Made by a program: the position numbers and the translations under genes. Under the pieces are notes generated by a model that did no database searches, was not told where the DNA came from, and saw only the letters and a program-made list of their open reading frames with translations. A stretch of DNA of 59,521 nt, from positions 1-59,521 of the forward strand of contig JAQUQV010000007.1 of assembly GCA_028715905.1 (NCBI GenBank), in the 5' to 3' direction. Positions within the stretch are counted from its first letter, which is position 1. Every line of letters starts with the position of its first letter. The stretch is from Kiritimatiellia bacterium (GTDB lineage: Bacteria > Verrucomicrobiota > Kiritimatiellia > JAAZAB01). Of this stretch, positions 33,822 through 44,420 are shown in pieces.

Positions 33822-34202
33822 TTATATTCCGATTTTTCCGGCCACAAAAGCGTTAATCAACTGCGCCGTTTTTAACGCGCCAACCGCTTCTTCCACGGAA
33901 GGAAAATAAAAGTCGTCAGGATATCGGATTGTCACGGCATACGAACTCAGGTCGCCTATATCAAGTTTTGCAAAAGAACCATCTTTTTGGAGGCAGAGAT
34001 TGCTGAGGTATTCAAGGTCATGAACTTTTTCAAAAGCGACGCCATGAAATGAAAGGAAGGCCTTAAAAGCTTTTTCCGCGGCCTGTTGGCAGTGGAAACA
34101 GACCGCGTCGGTAGCCGGATTTTTTGTTTTAAGCTCGTCCTCGGCAATCTTTAAATCGCTTTTGGCCTTAAGTATCCACAGGCGTGCGTATTCATCGTTC
34201 AT
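33822..34202 (-). CDS. HEPN-domain protein
   Basis: A 126-residue all-helical protein of the HEPN family (Pfam HEPN type): LWILKAKSDLKIAEDEL, then CFHCQQAAEKAFKAFLSFHG, then HDLEYL. HEPN proteins next to a minimal nucleotidyltransferase form two-gene toxin-antitoxin or defence modules. The R-x4-6-H RNase motif of many toxic HEPN proteins is not obvious here: the expected region reads IRYPDDFYF with no His. Its ATG overlaps the upstream nucleotidyltransferase gene by 11 bases. Its 3' end is 7 bases from the end of the convergent histidine kinase gene. Confidence 0.8.
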   Translation of the reverse strand: MNDEYARLWILKAKSDLKIAEDELKTKNPATDAVCFHCQQAAEKAFKAFLSFHGVAFEKVHDLEYLSNLCLQKDGSFAKLDIGDLSSYAVTIRYPDDFYFPSVEEAVGALKTAQLINAFVAGKIGI

Positions 34203-34506
34203 AAATTATTTTTCCTTCTCTCTTCACCGTTGAATTGAAGGAAAAAGAAATATCAGCCCATCGGTTGAATTCTTCCGGTGTAAGCACGAGTATGTCTTTA
34301 GGAAAAGGCTGGTTTGAAAGAAGTTTTCTTAATTTTCTTGATCTTTGCGGGGAGGGCAGTTCTGTTTGCTTTATGACAAGTATGTCAAGATCGCTGCCAT
34401 GCTTATCGTCGCCGCGTGCGCAGGAACCGAAGATAATAATTTTCTCCGGTTCTTCAGCATCAATAATTATATTTCTAACCTCCTGAATGTTTTTAGCGGC
34501 AATCAT
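34192..34506 (-). CDS. Minimal nucleotidyltransferase (MNT) domain protein
   Basis: 104 residues from the ATG at 34506; the open frame runs to 34590, but the added part looks unlike this family. The catalytic pattern is complete: IIIFGSCARGDDKHGSDLDILVI (GS-x10-D-x-D, shown across 23 positions as GSCARGDD then SDLDILV), with a third Asp in KDILVLTPEEF. MNT proteins of such pairs AMPylate or otherwise neutralise the HEPN partner. First gene of the MNT-HEPN pair. Confidence 0.82.
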   Translation of the reverse strand: MIAAKNIQEVRNIIIDAEEPEKIIIFGSCARGDDKHGSDLDILVIKQTELPSPQRSRKLRKLLSNQPFPKDILVLTPEEFNRWADISFSFNSTVKREGKIIYER

Positions 34507-34616
34507 AGTGTTTGTTTTTAAATATTGATTGTAACGCCGGCTTTTGGGCTGCTTTCCGCCCGGAAGGCAACCTGAAATTATTTTTACCATTCATTCATTC
34601 CGGAGTCAATATTTTC

Positions 34617-34645
34617 TTGAAGGTAATTACACCCGCCGGTATAGT
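34617..34645 (+). promoter_or_regulatory. Promoter of the response regulator gene
   Basis: TTGAAG (34617-34622), 17-base spacer, TATAGT (34640-34645), 23 bases ahead of the ATG at 34669. It gives the regulator its own start independent of the distant kinase gene. Confidence 0.55.
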
Positions 34646-34668
34646 GATAAATACAAGCCTGATATTTC

Positions 34669-36021
<1,353 letters not shown>

Positions 36022-36162
36022 GGCGGCAATCGTGCCCCCAAGGAAAATTACCCGCGGCGGCTCGTTGCGCATAAAGTTTTTCGCAGACGCGCGTCTTTTT
36101 GCGGGAAAAGCCAGGGGGGACAGGCCCGAATGCGAAATGCGTTTTTTCCGGGCGATTCGTGG

Positions 36163-36191
36163 TTGACAAGCATTATGGCAAATGATAAAAC
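36163..36191 (+). promoter_or_regulatory. Promoter of the DksA-like gene
   Basis: TTGACA (36163-36168), 17-base spacer, TAAAAC (36186-36191), about 75 bases ahead of the ATG at 36267. Confidence 0.45.
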
Positions 36192-36266
36192 AACGCGGTT
36201 TTGAAAATTTTGTCAGGGAATATCATTGAAAGCAACGGCGGGTTGCGTTAAAAATAAGAAATAGAA

Positions 36267-36902
36267 ATGAGCAAAGCAAAACAAAAAAAGAGACCAAATA
36301 AAACGCCGCCGCAAAAAAAGCGCGCGGCGCGCGGCGCGCCTTCGTCCGCCCGGTCGGCCAAGCCTGCCGCAAAAGCGAAAAAAAGCGCGGCGTCATCCCG
36401 TCCGCTTTTAACCGTTGCCCATCTGTCAAAAACCGGCGCAGCGGTGAAAGGCAATAAATACCTGACGGCTGCGGAGGCCAGGGAAAAACGCGATCTTTTG
36501 CTGCGCCTGCGCGATCAGATCACAGGCCAGATCAATTTCCTGGCCACGGATAACATCAGCCGTTCTGAAAATGACGAGGATATCAGCTACCGGTCGGAGG
36601 AACAGGGCACTGATAATTTTGACCGCGATTTCGCGCTGAACCGGGTCAGTCTGGACCAGGACATTTTATTTGAAATAGACGAGGCCTTGAATCGCCTTGT
36701 GCTGGGCACCTACGGGGTTTGCGAAAGTTGCGGACGGGGAATTGAGAAACTGCGGATGAAGGCGGTGCCGTATTCCAGAATGTGCGTCGCCTGTAAATCG
36801 CAGGATGGCAGCAATCGGAAGATATTTCGCGCGCCGGGAGCTTCCGAAACTCTTTATAATGCCGATAAAACCGCCGCCGAGCCGGAACCGGAAGAGGAAT
36901 AA
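36267..36902 (+). CDS. TraR/DksA-type zinc-finger protein with long basic N-terminal tail
   Basis: 211 residues. About 60-70 N-terminal residues are Lys/Ala/Pro/Arg-rich and unstructured, like a histone H1-type tail. Residues about 70-200 are a DksA-like domain: a coiled coil (EAREKRDLLLRLRDQITGQINFL and after), then the finger CESCGRGIEKLRMKAVPYSRMCVACK, a C-x2-C-x17-C-x2-C set. An acidic tail closes the protein (EPEPEEE). DksA-like proteins bind the RNA polymerase secondary channel. The DksA-like gene next to lspA is a common arrangement. The basic tail suggests nucleic-acid binding, by inference. Confidence 0.85.
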   Translation: MSKAKQKKRPNKTPPQKKRAARGAPSSARSAKPAAKAKKSAASSRPLLTVAHLSKTGAAVKGNKYLTAAEAREKRDLLLRLRDQITGQINFLATDNISRSENDEDISYRSEEQGTDNFDRDFALNRVSLDQDILFEIDEALNRLVLGTYGVCESCGRGIEKLRMKAVPYSRMCVACKSQDGSNRKIFRAPGASETLYNADKTAAEPEPEEE

Positions 36903-36938
36903 AGGTTTTTCGCCGCGGTCAAAGCATGGGATGGTTGT

Positions 36939-37436
36939 GTGCCTGCCAGATACCGCCTATTAACGTTGACGCTGATTTTGGTTTCGGCCGTCATGGTCCT
37001 GGATCAGGCAACGAAATGTGCGGTCCGATCATATCTTTCCCCGGGCGAGTCTGAAATCATTGCCTCTTTTTTTAACCTGGCCCATGTGCGCAACACCGGG
37101 GCCGTCTGGGGCTGTTTCCAGCATCAGAATGAATGGCTGGCGGTAATTTCGGCGGCGGTTCTTTTTTTGCTCGCTCTCTTTTACCGCTGCCTTTCCGGCA
37201 ATCGGGCGGTCGGCGCCGCGGCGGTCGGTCTGATTGCCGGCGGCATTATCGGAAATCTGATTGACCGGATCAAGCTGGGCTGGGTTGTGGATTTCCTTGA
37301 TTTTTACTGGCGCGACTGGCATTGGCCGGCGTTCAATGTCGCCGATGCGGCCATCTGCGCGGGCGTGTTTTTGTATTTGCTTTCTTCACTGCCGCGTTTT
37401 CCGCCAAACAAGCAGGATTTCCATTCCCGTGCATGA
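36939..37436 (+). CDS. lspA: Prolipoprotein signal peptidase (signal peptidase II)
   Basis: 165 residues, GTG start. Four membrane helices and the conserved blocks of LspA: VLDQATKCAVR, VRNTGAVWG, the catalytic Asp in GNLIDRIKLGWVVDF and the second in FNVADAAICAG. It cleaves the signal peptide of diacylglyceryl-modified lipoproteins, such as the PqiC-like protein here. The last eight bases overlap the GTG start of miaA. Confidence 0.93.
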   Translation: MPARYRLLTLTLILVSAVMVLDQATKCAVRSYLSPGESEIIASFFNLAHVRNTGAVWGCFQHQNEWLAVISAAVLFLLALFYRCLSGNRAVGAAAVGLIAGGIIGNLIDRIKLGWVVDFLDFYWRDWHWPAFNVADAAICAGVFLYLLSSLPRFPPNKQDFHSRA

Positions 37437-38400
37437 TTTAAAGGCTTTTTTTCTGGTCGGACCTACCGCCGCCGGCAAAACTTCCGTGAGCCAGTGGATC
37501 GCCGAAAGGCATCCGTATGATATTTTATCGGCGGATGCCATGATGGTTTATCGCGGGATGGATATCGGCACGGCCAAGCCGGAAAAAACGTTGCGCGCTG
37601 GCGTCCGTTATTGGGGGCTGGATCTGGTCCCGCCCCGTTCCGCTTTCAGTGTCGGCCGGTACCGCGAGCATGCCCTTGCCGCTATCCGCGCGGCAACGGC
37701 CCCCGACCGCCGGATGATTGTAACCGGCGGCACCGGGCTTTACATAAAAAGTCTTACCCATGGTTTAACCCTTCTGCCGGCGGCCAATGCCGCGCTCAGG
37801 GAAGAAGCCGAGGCATTGTTTCAGAAAAGCGGTCTCGGCGCCCTGCAGGAATGGGCCAAAACCCTTGCGCCGGAGCAATACGAAGCGCTGGCCGATAAAC
37901 AGAATCCGCGGCGCCTTGTGCGCGCGGTTGAAACCGCGCAAAATTCCGTTGCCCGCCAGGGGGGGGGCTGGCGGCTCCTCGGAAAGGGGCCGAAAATAAC
38001 CGGGCTGGCGATGCCGAAAGAAATGCTTTGCGAACGGATCAAACAGCGCGTTGACGAAATGTATGCGAAGGGGTTGCTTGCGGAAACGGAGCGGCTTTTA
38101 AAAGACAATCTTTCCGCCGGGGACGCCCCTGCCTCCGGTCTGGAATTTTCGCCGACCGCCGGCAAGGCCATCGGTTACGCCGAGGCCATCGCTTTCCTGC
38201 GCGGACAGATGCCGCTGGAAAAGGCCAGAGAATTGACAATTGCGCGAACCTGCCGCCTGGCGAAACGGCAGATGACGTGGTTCCGGAACCAGGCGAACGT
38301 GGAGTGGGTTACGATCAATCCCGGGACGACGATCGCCCGGACAGCGCAGATGGTTCTGGAATGCTGGGAAAAAACCGGGCCCGCGCCCATATCCGTTTGA
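37429..38400 (+). CDS. miaA: tRNA dimethylallyltransferase MiaA
   Basis: A 323-residue enzyme that prenylates A37 of tRNAs reading UNN codons. Walker A-like loop FLVGPTAAGKTSVSQ, substrate segments DILSADAMMVYRGMDIGTAKP and VTGGTGLYIKSLTHGL, and the C-terminal KRQMTWFRNQ. The frame is open from 37261, inside lspA, but homology begins at the GTG at 37429 (VHDLKAFFLVGP), which overlaps lspA by eight bases and gives the usual length. Part of the dksA-like-lspA-miaA run. Confidence 0.93.
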   Translation: MHDLKAFFLVGPTAAGKTSVSQWIAERHPYDILSADAMMVYRGMDIGTAKPEKTLRAGVRYWGLDLVPPRSAFSVGRYREHALAAIRAATAPDRRMIVTGGTGLYIKSLTHGLTLLPAANAALREEAEALFQKSGLGALQEWAKTLAPEQYEALADKQNPRRLVRAVETAQNSVARQGGGWRLLGKGPKITGLAMPKEMLCERIKQRVDEMYAKGLLAETERLLKDNLSAGDAPASGLEFSPTAGKAIGYAEAIAFLRGQMPLEKARELTIARTCRLAKRQMTWFRNQANVEWVTINPGTTIARTAQMVLECWEKTGPAPISV

Positions 38401-38481
38401 TCTTTCGGGATTGCGCCGCCGGAGACATTCTGTTAATTTTCACCACTTCATGTGCTTCGTGATAATAATTCAAGGGGTTTT

Positions 38482-40422
38482 ATGAGCGCAGGCATTGCGG
38501 AAAAAATCATCAAGGAACACCTGGTCAAGGGGAAGTATTCCCCCGGCCGGGAAATAGGCATAACGATTGATCAGACCCTGACCCAGGACGCGACCGGCAC
38601 TTTTGTGTGCCTGCAGTTTGAAACTTTCGGCATGGCAAAGGTGCAAACCGGGCTTTCGGTCAGTTACGTTGACCATAACACCATCCAGGACGGGTTTGAA
38701 AACGCCGACGACCATAAATATCTCCAGAGTGTCGCCGCGAAATACGGTCTTTATTTTTCACGGGCCGGCAACGGCATCTGCCATCAGGTTCATCTGGAAA
38801 GATTTGCCGCGCCCGGCAAAACCCTGCTGGGGTCCGATTCGCATACTCCCACCGGCGGCGGACTGGGCATGCTGGCGATCGGCGCCGGCGGGATTGACGT
38901 GGCGCTCGCCATGGCCGGCGCGCCGTTTTACCTGGAATGCCCGAAAATAATCCGGGTTGATCTGCGCGGCGCCCTGCGGCCATGGTCCTCGGCCAAGGAC
39001 ATCATCCTGGAAGTTCTGCGTCGGCTCACCACCAAGGGCAATACCGGGGCGTTGATTGAATACGGCGGGGACGGCGTCGCCTCGCTCTCCGTTCAGGAAC
39101 GCGCAACCATCACGAATATGGGCGCGGAACTCGGCGTAACCACCTCGGTTTTTCCGAGCGACGCCGTTACGCGCGCTTTCCTGAAAGCACAGGGCCGCGA
39201 AGAATGCTGGCGGGAGATATTGCCGGATGCCGGCGCTCAATATGACCATGCCATTGAGCTTGACCTTGCTTCCATCCATCCGCTGGCGGCCAAACCAGAC
39301 AGCCCGGACAACGTCGTGCCGGTCGCCGAAATTGCCGGTATAAAAGTTGACCAGGTGGCCATCGGCAGCTGTACCAACGCCTCTTGTCAGGACCTCATGA
39401 AAGTCGCCGCCGTTCTCAAGGGGCGCAAAGCTCATCCGGATGTAAGCCTGGTTATAGCGCCGGCTTCGCGCCAGACGTTTTCCCTGCTGGCGAAAAACGG
39501 AGCGCTGGAAATATTCCTGTCCGCCGGCGCGAGAATTCTGGAGCCGGTTTGCGGCTTCTGCATCGGCAATTGCCACGCGCCCCGGACGGAAGGGGTAAGC
39601 CTGCGGACCACCAACCGGAATTTCCGGGGAAGATCGGGGACCAAGTCGGCGAAGGTTTATCTGGTCAGTCCGGAAACGGCGGCGGTTTCAGCGGTGCTGG
39701 GGGTGATTGCCGACCCCGCCGCCGCGGGTTTTGAATGCCCGCCGCGCGCCGCGCCCGAGATTTTTCCGATTGACGACAGCATGATCAGCGCTCCGTTGCC
39801 GGAAGCCGGGCGCGCGGCAGTGGAAATTCTGCGCGGGCCGAACATTGGCCGGCCGCTTGCGCTGGAGCCGCTGGCCGACGCTATCACTGGGAAAATAGAG
39901 TTGAAAACCGGAGACAAGGTTACCACCGATGACATTATGCCGGCCGGCGCCCGCTTGAAATACCGCTCCAACATAGAAAAGTATGCGCAATTCGTCTTTG
40001 AACACGTTGACGCCGGTTTCAGCCGGCGCTGCCTTGAGAATAAAAAGAAAAACATTGATTCAGTTATTATCGGCGGATTGAGTTACGGGCAGGGGTCCTC
40101 GCGCGAGCATGCCGCGGTTTGCCCGCGCTATCTCGGCGTGAAGGCCGTGATCGCCAGATCGTTTGAGCGAATCCACCTTGCCAACCTGGTAAATTACGGC
40201 ATTGTGCCTCTCGTTTTTGCCGTTCCGGAAGATTATGAGCGGTTCAATCAGTCGGATGAAATTGAAATCAACGGTCTGCGCAACGCCGTTAAGGACGGGG
40301 GGAAAATACAAGTCTTAAACAGGACGAAAAACCTGAAAATAGAAGCCAGTCTTTTATTGAGCGCCAGACAGCGCGAAATTCTGCTGGCGGGAGGAGCGTT
40401 AAATCATGCAGGCAAAAAATAA
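38482..40422 (+). CDS. acn: Aconitate hydratase
   Basis: A 646-residue single-chain aconitase (citrate to isocitrate). The large domain carries the 4Fe-4S ligands, one Cys in [13 protein letters not shown] and two in [43 protein letters not shown] binds substrate. The swivel domain at about 480-640 has [22 protein letters not shown] and [15 protein letters not shown]. The ATG at 38482 has an AAGGGG site; the frame extends to 38452 without one. Immediately followed, with a 17-base overlap, by isocitrate dehydrogenase, so the two consecutive TCA-cycle steps are cotranscribed. Confidence 0.93.
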   Translation: MSAGIAEKIIKEHLVKGKYSPGREIGITIDQTLTQDATGTFVCLQFETFGMAKVQTGLSVSYVDHNTIQDGFENADDHKYLQSVAAKYGLYFSRAGNGICHQVHLERFAAPGKTLLGSDSHTPTGGGLGMLAIGAGGIDVALAMAGAPFYLECPKIIRVDLRGALRPWSSAKDIILEVLRRLTTKGNTGALIEYGGDGVASLSVQERATITNMGAELGVTTSVFPSDAVTRAFLKAQGREECWREILPDAGAQYDHAIELDLASIHPLAAKPDSPDNVVPVAEIAGIKVDQVAIGSCTNASCQDLMKVAAVLKGRKAHPDVSLVIAPASRQTFSLLAKNGALEIFLSAGARILEPVCGFCIGNCHAPRTEGVSLRTTNRNFRGRSGTKSAKVYLVSPETAAVSAVLGVIADPAAAGFECPPRAAPEIFPIDDSMISAPLPEAGRAAVEILRGPNIGRPLALEPLADAITGKIELKTGDKVTTDDIMPAGARLKYRSNIEKYAQFVFEHVDAGFSRRCLENKKKNIDSVIIGGLSYGQGSSREHAAVCPRYLGVKAVIARSFERIHLANLVNYGIVPLVFAVPEDYERFNQSDEIEINGLRNAVKDGGKIQVLNRTKNLKIEASLLLSARQREILLAGGALNHAGKK

Positions 40423-41584
40423 TGCTGAAAAAATACGGTTTGAAAATATTGCCGGAAAATGCAAAGTCCCCGATCATCCTGTTATTCCCTTCATTGAAGG
40501 CGACGGCACGGGGCCGGATATCTGGAAGGCGTCGGTCCGAGTGTTTGATGCGGCCGTGGAAAAAGCGTACGGCGGCAAGCGCAAGATAGCCTGGAAAGAG
40601 GCGCTGGCCGGCGAAAAGGCCTTTCGCCGGGTGGGCACATGGCTGCCCGAGGAAACGGTTGCGGCTTTTAATGATTACCTGGTGGGAATCAAGGGGCCTT
40701 TGACAACGCCGATCGGCGGCGGCCACCGCAGTCTGAATGTGGCCTTGCGCCAGCAGCTTGACTTGTTTGTCTGCCTGCGTCCCGTGCGCTGGTTTGAAGG
40801 CGTGCCGAGTCCGGTCAAATGTCCGGGAAAAGTGAACATGATCGTGTTCCGTGAAAACACGGAGGATGTTTACGCCGGACTGGAAGTGCCGGCGGGGAGC
40901 CAGGAGGCCGCGCGGCTGATTGGTTTTCTCAAGAAGGAATACGGCTGGAACATCCGCGCCGATTCGGGGCTGGGAATAAAACCGATCAGCGAGGCGGCCA
41001 GCAAGCGCTTAATCCGCGCGGCCTTTGAGTATGCCGTTAAAAATAACCGCCGCAGCGTTACGCTTGTGCACAAGGGCAACATCCAGAAATTCACCGAGGG
41101 CGCCTTCAAGGCCTGGGGCTATGACGTGGCGCGGGAATACGAGGGAAAAGTCGCGGTCAGGGATGTTATTGCCGACATATTTTTCCAGCAGGCGCTCACC
41201 CGGCCCGAGGAATTTGACGTGATTGCCACCATGAACCTCAACGGCGATTATATGTCCGACGCGCTCGCGGCGCAGGTCGGCGGGATCGGCATCGCGCCGG
41301 GGGCGAACATCAATTATGAGACCGGTTGCGCCGTTTTTGAGGCCACCCACGGCACCGCCCCGAAATACGCCGGCCAGGACAAGGTCAATCCCGGCTCGGT
41401 GATCCTCTCCGGGGAAATGATGTTCAGGTACATGGGCTGGATTGAGGCGGCCGACCTGATTATTGCGGGCATCAGCCGCGCAATCAAGAACAAGACGGTT
41501 ACCTATGACTTTCACCGCCTCATGGAAAACGCCACGTTGTTGAAATGTTCCGAGTTCGGCGGAGAAATCATAAGGAACATGTGA
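40406..41584 (+). CDS. icd: Isocitrate dehydrogenase
   Basis: A 392-residue beta-decarboxylating dehydrogenase (isocitrate to 2-oxoglutarate). Family blocks: [94 protein letters not shown] and [18 protein letters not shown]. The Lys-x6-Tyr cofactor pattern of NADP-dependent bacterial enzymes seems to apply. A GGAGGAG ribosome site lies within the end of acn. The last 17 bases overlap the convergent KamA-like gene. Confidence 0.93.
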   Translation: MQAKNNAEKIRFENIAGKCKVPDHPVIPFIEGDGTGPDIWKASVRVFDAAVEKAYGGKRKIAWKEALAGEKAFRRVGTWLPEETVAAFNDYLVGIKGPLTTPIGGGHRSLNVALRQQLDLFVCLRPVRWFEGVPSPVKCPGKVNMIVFRENTEDVYAGLEVPAGSQEAARLIGFLKKEYGWNIRADSGLGIKPISEAASKRLIRAAFEYAVKNNRRSVTLVHKGNIQKFTEGAFKAWGYDVAREYEGKVAVRDVIADIFFQQALTRPEEFDVIATMNLNGDYMSDALAAQVGGIGIAPGANINYETGCAVFEATHGTAPKYAGQDKVNPGSVILSGEMMFRYMGWIEAADLIIAGISRAIKNKTVTYDFHRLMENATLLKCSEFGGEIIRNM

Positions 41585-42644
41585 TTTCCGGTGTCGTTCC
41601 GGCGCGGGGTGTTTCTCGGCGCCGTGCGCATTCCAGCGGGATTTTGCTTTTCCGTCCGGGAAGGTCGGCCACAAACAACGGCATGCTCAATCCCCCCAGG
41701 GTCTGTCTCAGGCGCGCCGATAATTCAGCGCTTGCGGATTTGCGCGTGATGAAATGCCGGACGCCGCGGACCGGGTCGCAACGAAAGGCGTAATAGGGCC
41801 GGACCATGATGCGCTGCAGATTGTTAAACAGCTTTGCCAGGACCGGCAGAGAATCATTGACGCCCCGCAGGAGAACCGTCTGGTTGGAGACCGGCAGGCC
41901 GGATTGCTGAAGAGAACGGCACGCTTTTTCCGCTTCCGCGGTAATTTCGCGCGGATGGTTGAACTGGGTGTTTATCCAGAGCGGCCGGTGCTTTGCCAGG
42001 CAGGCGCACAATTCAGCGTCAATCCGCATCGGCAAAACCACCGGCGCGCGGGTCCCGATCCGCAGAACTTCCACGTGCTTGATCGCGGTCAGTTCCGCCA
42101 TAACCCCGTCCAATACGGCGGTTTCCAGCAGAAGCGGGTCGCCGCCCGAGAGGATTACTTCCCGGATTTTCTTCTTCCGGCGGATGTATTTCAGGATTTG
42201 CGGCAGGCGGCTCTCAATGTTTTCCGCCGGGGAACGGTTAAGGCTGTTTTTTCGTGTGCAATGCCGGCAGCGCACCGCGCAATTGTTCGTGACCAGAACG
42301 ACCACGCGGTTGCGGTAACGGTGAATCAGGCCGGGCACGGGTTCGTACGCCTTTTCGCCGAGCGGGTCCGCCGGCGTGTCTTTATCCGCCAGTTCGCGGA
42401 TGTCGGGCAGAAACTGGCGCAGGACCGGGTCGCGTTTGTCGCCGGGATGGCACAGGGAGAAATAATACGGCGTTACGCAAAAAGGATAGCGCGCCGCCGC
42501 CGTTTTTAAAGCGGCCAGCTGTTTCGGGTGAATCTCAATCCAATCCGCCAGACAGGCTGGGTTTGCAATCCGGTTTACCATCTGCCAGCGCCAGTCATGC
42601 CAATGGCGGTTATGTTTCAGCGGAAAATTGTTTTGCGCGCGCAT
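41568..42644 (-). CDS. KamA-family radical SAM aminomutase-like protein
   Basis: A 358-residue radical SAM enzyme of the lysine 2,3-aminomutase family. [14 protein letters not shown] opens the protein, the 4Fe-4S motif is [14 protein letters not shown] (C-x3-C-x2-C), and [12 protein letters not shown] and [12 protein letters not shown] follow. The PLP-lysine region, PGGGGK-IP in clostridial KamA, reads [11 protein letters not shown] here, and the protein ends about 20 residues later, shorter than the 416-residue KamA and closer to EpmB size. It could act in beta-lysine formation or translation-factor lysylation; no efp, epmA or kamD/E gene is nearby. Confidence 0.8.
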   Translation of the reverse strand: MRAQNNFPLKHNRHWHDWRWQMVNRIANPACLADWIEIHPKQLAALKTAAARYPFCVTPYYFSLCHPGDKRDPVLRQFLPDIRELADKDTPADPLGEKAYEPVPGLIHRYRNRVVVLVTNNCAVRCRHCTRKNSLNRSPAENIESRLPQILKYIRRKKKIREVILSGGDPLLLETAVLDGVMAELTAIKHVEVLRIGTRAPVVLPMRIDAELCACLAKHRPLWINTQFNHPREITAEAEKACRSLQQSGLPVSNQTVLLRGVNDSLPVLAKLFNNLQRIMVRPYYAFRCDPVRGVRHFITRKSASAELSARLRQTLGGLSMPLFVADLPGRKSKIPLECARRRETPRAGTTPEITCSL

Positions 42645-42770
42645 AATCCGGGATCATGCCGCATTCTTGAGGAAAAATCAACTGTGCGCGCGAATAATCA
42701 TCCGGAATAATCTTGACCGCGCCGGATGATTTGTTGCATTATAAATTTCAATTTTCAGGAGGGTTCATTA

Positions 42771-44294
42771 ATGAAAATTCTTGCCGGTATTGTGGTTTTT
42801 ATTTTTTATGCCGCTTTGTGCGGAGCCCAGCCCCTTCCGCCGCCCGCGGCCGCGCCGATCGGCGGCTCAGCCTCGGAACAGGGCGCTCCGTCGGCGACCA
42901 ACCTTCCGCCGCCCGCGCCGCCCAAAGACCCGGCGCAGTGCGTAATTGCCCGTTTCAGTTTTGAAAACACCGTTCAGCCGGATATTGGCGGCGGCGCCAC
43001 AATCCCGGTAACATTTGCCCGGGAATCCGCGGCTTATCTTGAGGGCGCGCCGGTGGCCGAGGGCGCGCCGCGCTTTGTGGAAGGCCGCTCCGGCCGGGCC
43101 ATTCTCCTGGAATCGGCTTATGAAAACATGTTTTCCATCGGCCTCTCCTGCGCCGAGGACGCGACTTCTTTCCGGCCGCTTCCAGGTGCCGAACTTGCGT
43201 TGTCTTCCGAACGCCCCTGGCAGGGCAAAACGGCGCTTTCCGTAACGACGAAGGGCGAGAACGCCGAGGAGGGTTTTTGCGCCGAGGTTCGGGTTGAAAA
43301 GGCGCTTTATACCAAAGAAAGTTCGCCGGCCATTGCGCCGGCTTTTTACCTGGCATCCCTTTACCTCAAGGGCCGGGGCAACATTAAAATCACGCTCAAG
43401 GACGTTGAAAGCGGCGAATGCGGGGAAACGGTCTATGCGGAATTGTCGGATAATTGGCAGAGGTTTTCCTGCTCGTTCGCCTATGCCTTCAAGCGCGTCA
43501 ACATCGGCGCCAATCACGAAACGGATTGGAAGAAATCTCTTCCTCCGGAAGCCGGCCTTGACGCCAGACTGCAATTGATTTGCGCTACGGTGGACAGCCA
43601 GAAACTGGATTTTCTCGCAGACGGCCTTCAGCTTGAACAGCGGTATGCCGCCGGCCGGAACGCGGAACTTTCGCCGCATTCCTGGGTCATGGGCGCCTTC
43701 CGGGCCGCTCATGAACAAATGACAATTGACATCCGGAACGATTATTTCAACTCCTGGAAGAAATCCGGAAGCATCGCGTTCTGGTTCAAGCCGATGTGGG
43801 ATGCGCGCGACGGCGGCGCGGAGCTTATTCTGCAAATCGCGACAAACCAGCTCGTTTTATCCCATCGCGGACAGAAAATCGTTTTTGCGCCGGCCGGCGT
43901 TTCCTTCACGCCCTATGACTGGAAAAACAACTGGCATTATTTCGTGCTGGCCTGGAACGAAACCGGCGAACGCATGCTTTACGTGGACGGCATGGATTAT
44001 CCGAACCCCGCCGGCGAAACGCGGTTGATGAAAAAGCCCGAGTTTGTTGTCGCCGGCGATTTTTTTAAAAACCTTTCACCCAATGGCGCCATTGACGAGC
44101 TGATCTTTTACAATATCGCGCTCAATTCAGAGCAGGCAAGATCCCTGGCCGCCGCGGAACCCGCGCCAGACCGGTTGGCCCCGGTACCCGCGCCTGCCGC
44201 AGCGCCGCTTCCCGCCTCCGGGCCGCCCGCCGTTTCCAACGCGCCGCCGCCTGCCGCAGCCGGACAGGATGAGTCCGAAGAAGAAGAAGAGTGA
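42771..44294 (+). CDS. Secreted LamG/concanavalin-like domain protein
   Basis: 507 residues. Signal peptide (MKILAGIVVFIFYAALCGAQ) followed by a Pro/Ala-rich linker, a central beta-rich region of about 280 residues with a carbohydrate-binding-module look (ALSVTTKGENAEEGF; SLYLKGRGNIKITLKD), and a LamG-like domain at about 315-470 (GSIAFWFKPMWDARDG, WHYFVLAWNETGERMLYVDG, IDELIFYNIALNSEQARSL). A Pro/Ala-rich tail ends in poly-Glu. An AGGAGG ribosome site sets the ATG at 42771. Probably surface or extracellular and sugar-binding; no catalytic motif is recognised. Stands alone. Confidence 0.75.
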   Translation: MKILAGIVVFIFYAALCGAQPLPPPAAAPIGGSASEQGAPSATNLPPPAPPKDPAQCVIARFSFENTVQPDIGGGATIPVTFARESAAYLEGAPVAEGAPRFVEGRSGRAILLESAYENMFSIGLSCAEDATSFRPLPGAELALSSERPWQGKTALSVTTKGENAEEGFCAEVRVEKALYTKESSPAIAPAFYLASLYLKGRGNIKITLKDVESGECGETVYAELSDNWQRFSCSFAYAFKRVNIGANHETDWKKSLPPEAGLDARLQLICATVDSQKLDFLADGLQLEQRYAAGRNAELSPHSWVMGAFRAAHEQMTIDIRNDYFNSWKKSGSIAFWFKPMWDARDGGAELILQIATNQLVLSHRGQKIVFAPAGVSFTPYDWKNNWHYFVLAWNETGERMLYVDGMDYPNPAGETRLMKKPEFVVAGDFFKNLSPNGAIDELIFYNIALNSEQARSLAAAEPAPDRLAPVPAPAAAPLPASGPPAVSNAPPPAAAGQDESEEEEE

Positions 44295-44308
44295 CTTTTG
44301 TTAACACC

Positions 44309-44388
44309 CGAATATTGCGCGAAAAATCGTGTAATATTCGTCCAGGCAGGTATTGCCCGCTGATGAAAGATCGTCTACGTCAGGCATC
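44309..44388 (-). repeat. Composite palindromic repeat, inverted copy
   Basis: CGAATATT (44309-44316) pairs with AATATTCG (44333-44340). It is followed by AGGCAGGTATTGCCCGCTGA and GAAAGAtCGT, a decayed reverse complement of the TTTCGCT/GGCGGGC palindrome. The order is the exact reverse of 4636-4707. It sits between the convergent LamG and TrpB2 genes. Confidence 0.6.
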
Positions 44389-44420
44389 ATTGGTGGCATG
44401 GGGCCGGACAGACGCGGCGG

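Noticed and set aside
44309-44340. CGAATATT/AATATTCG hairpin as an intrinsic terminator for the LamG gene.
   Set aside because: No T-run follows and it belongs to the dispersed repeat family, so it is listed as a repeat instead.
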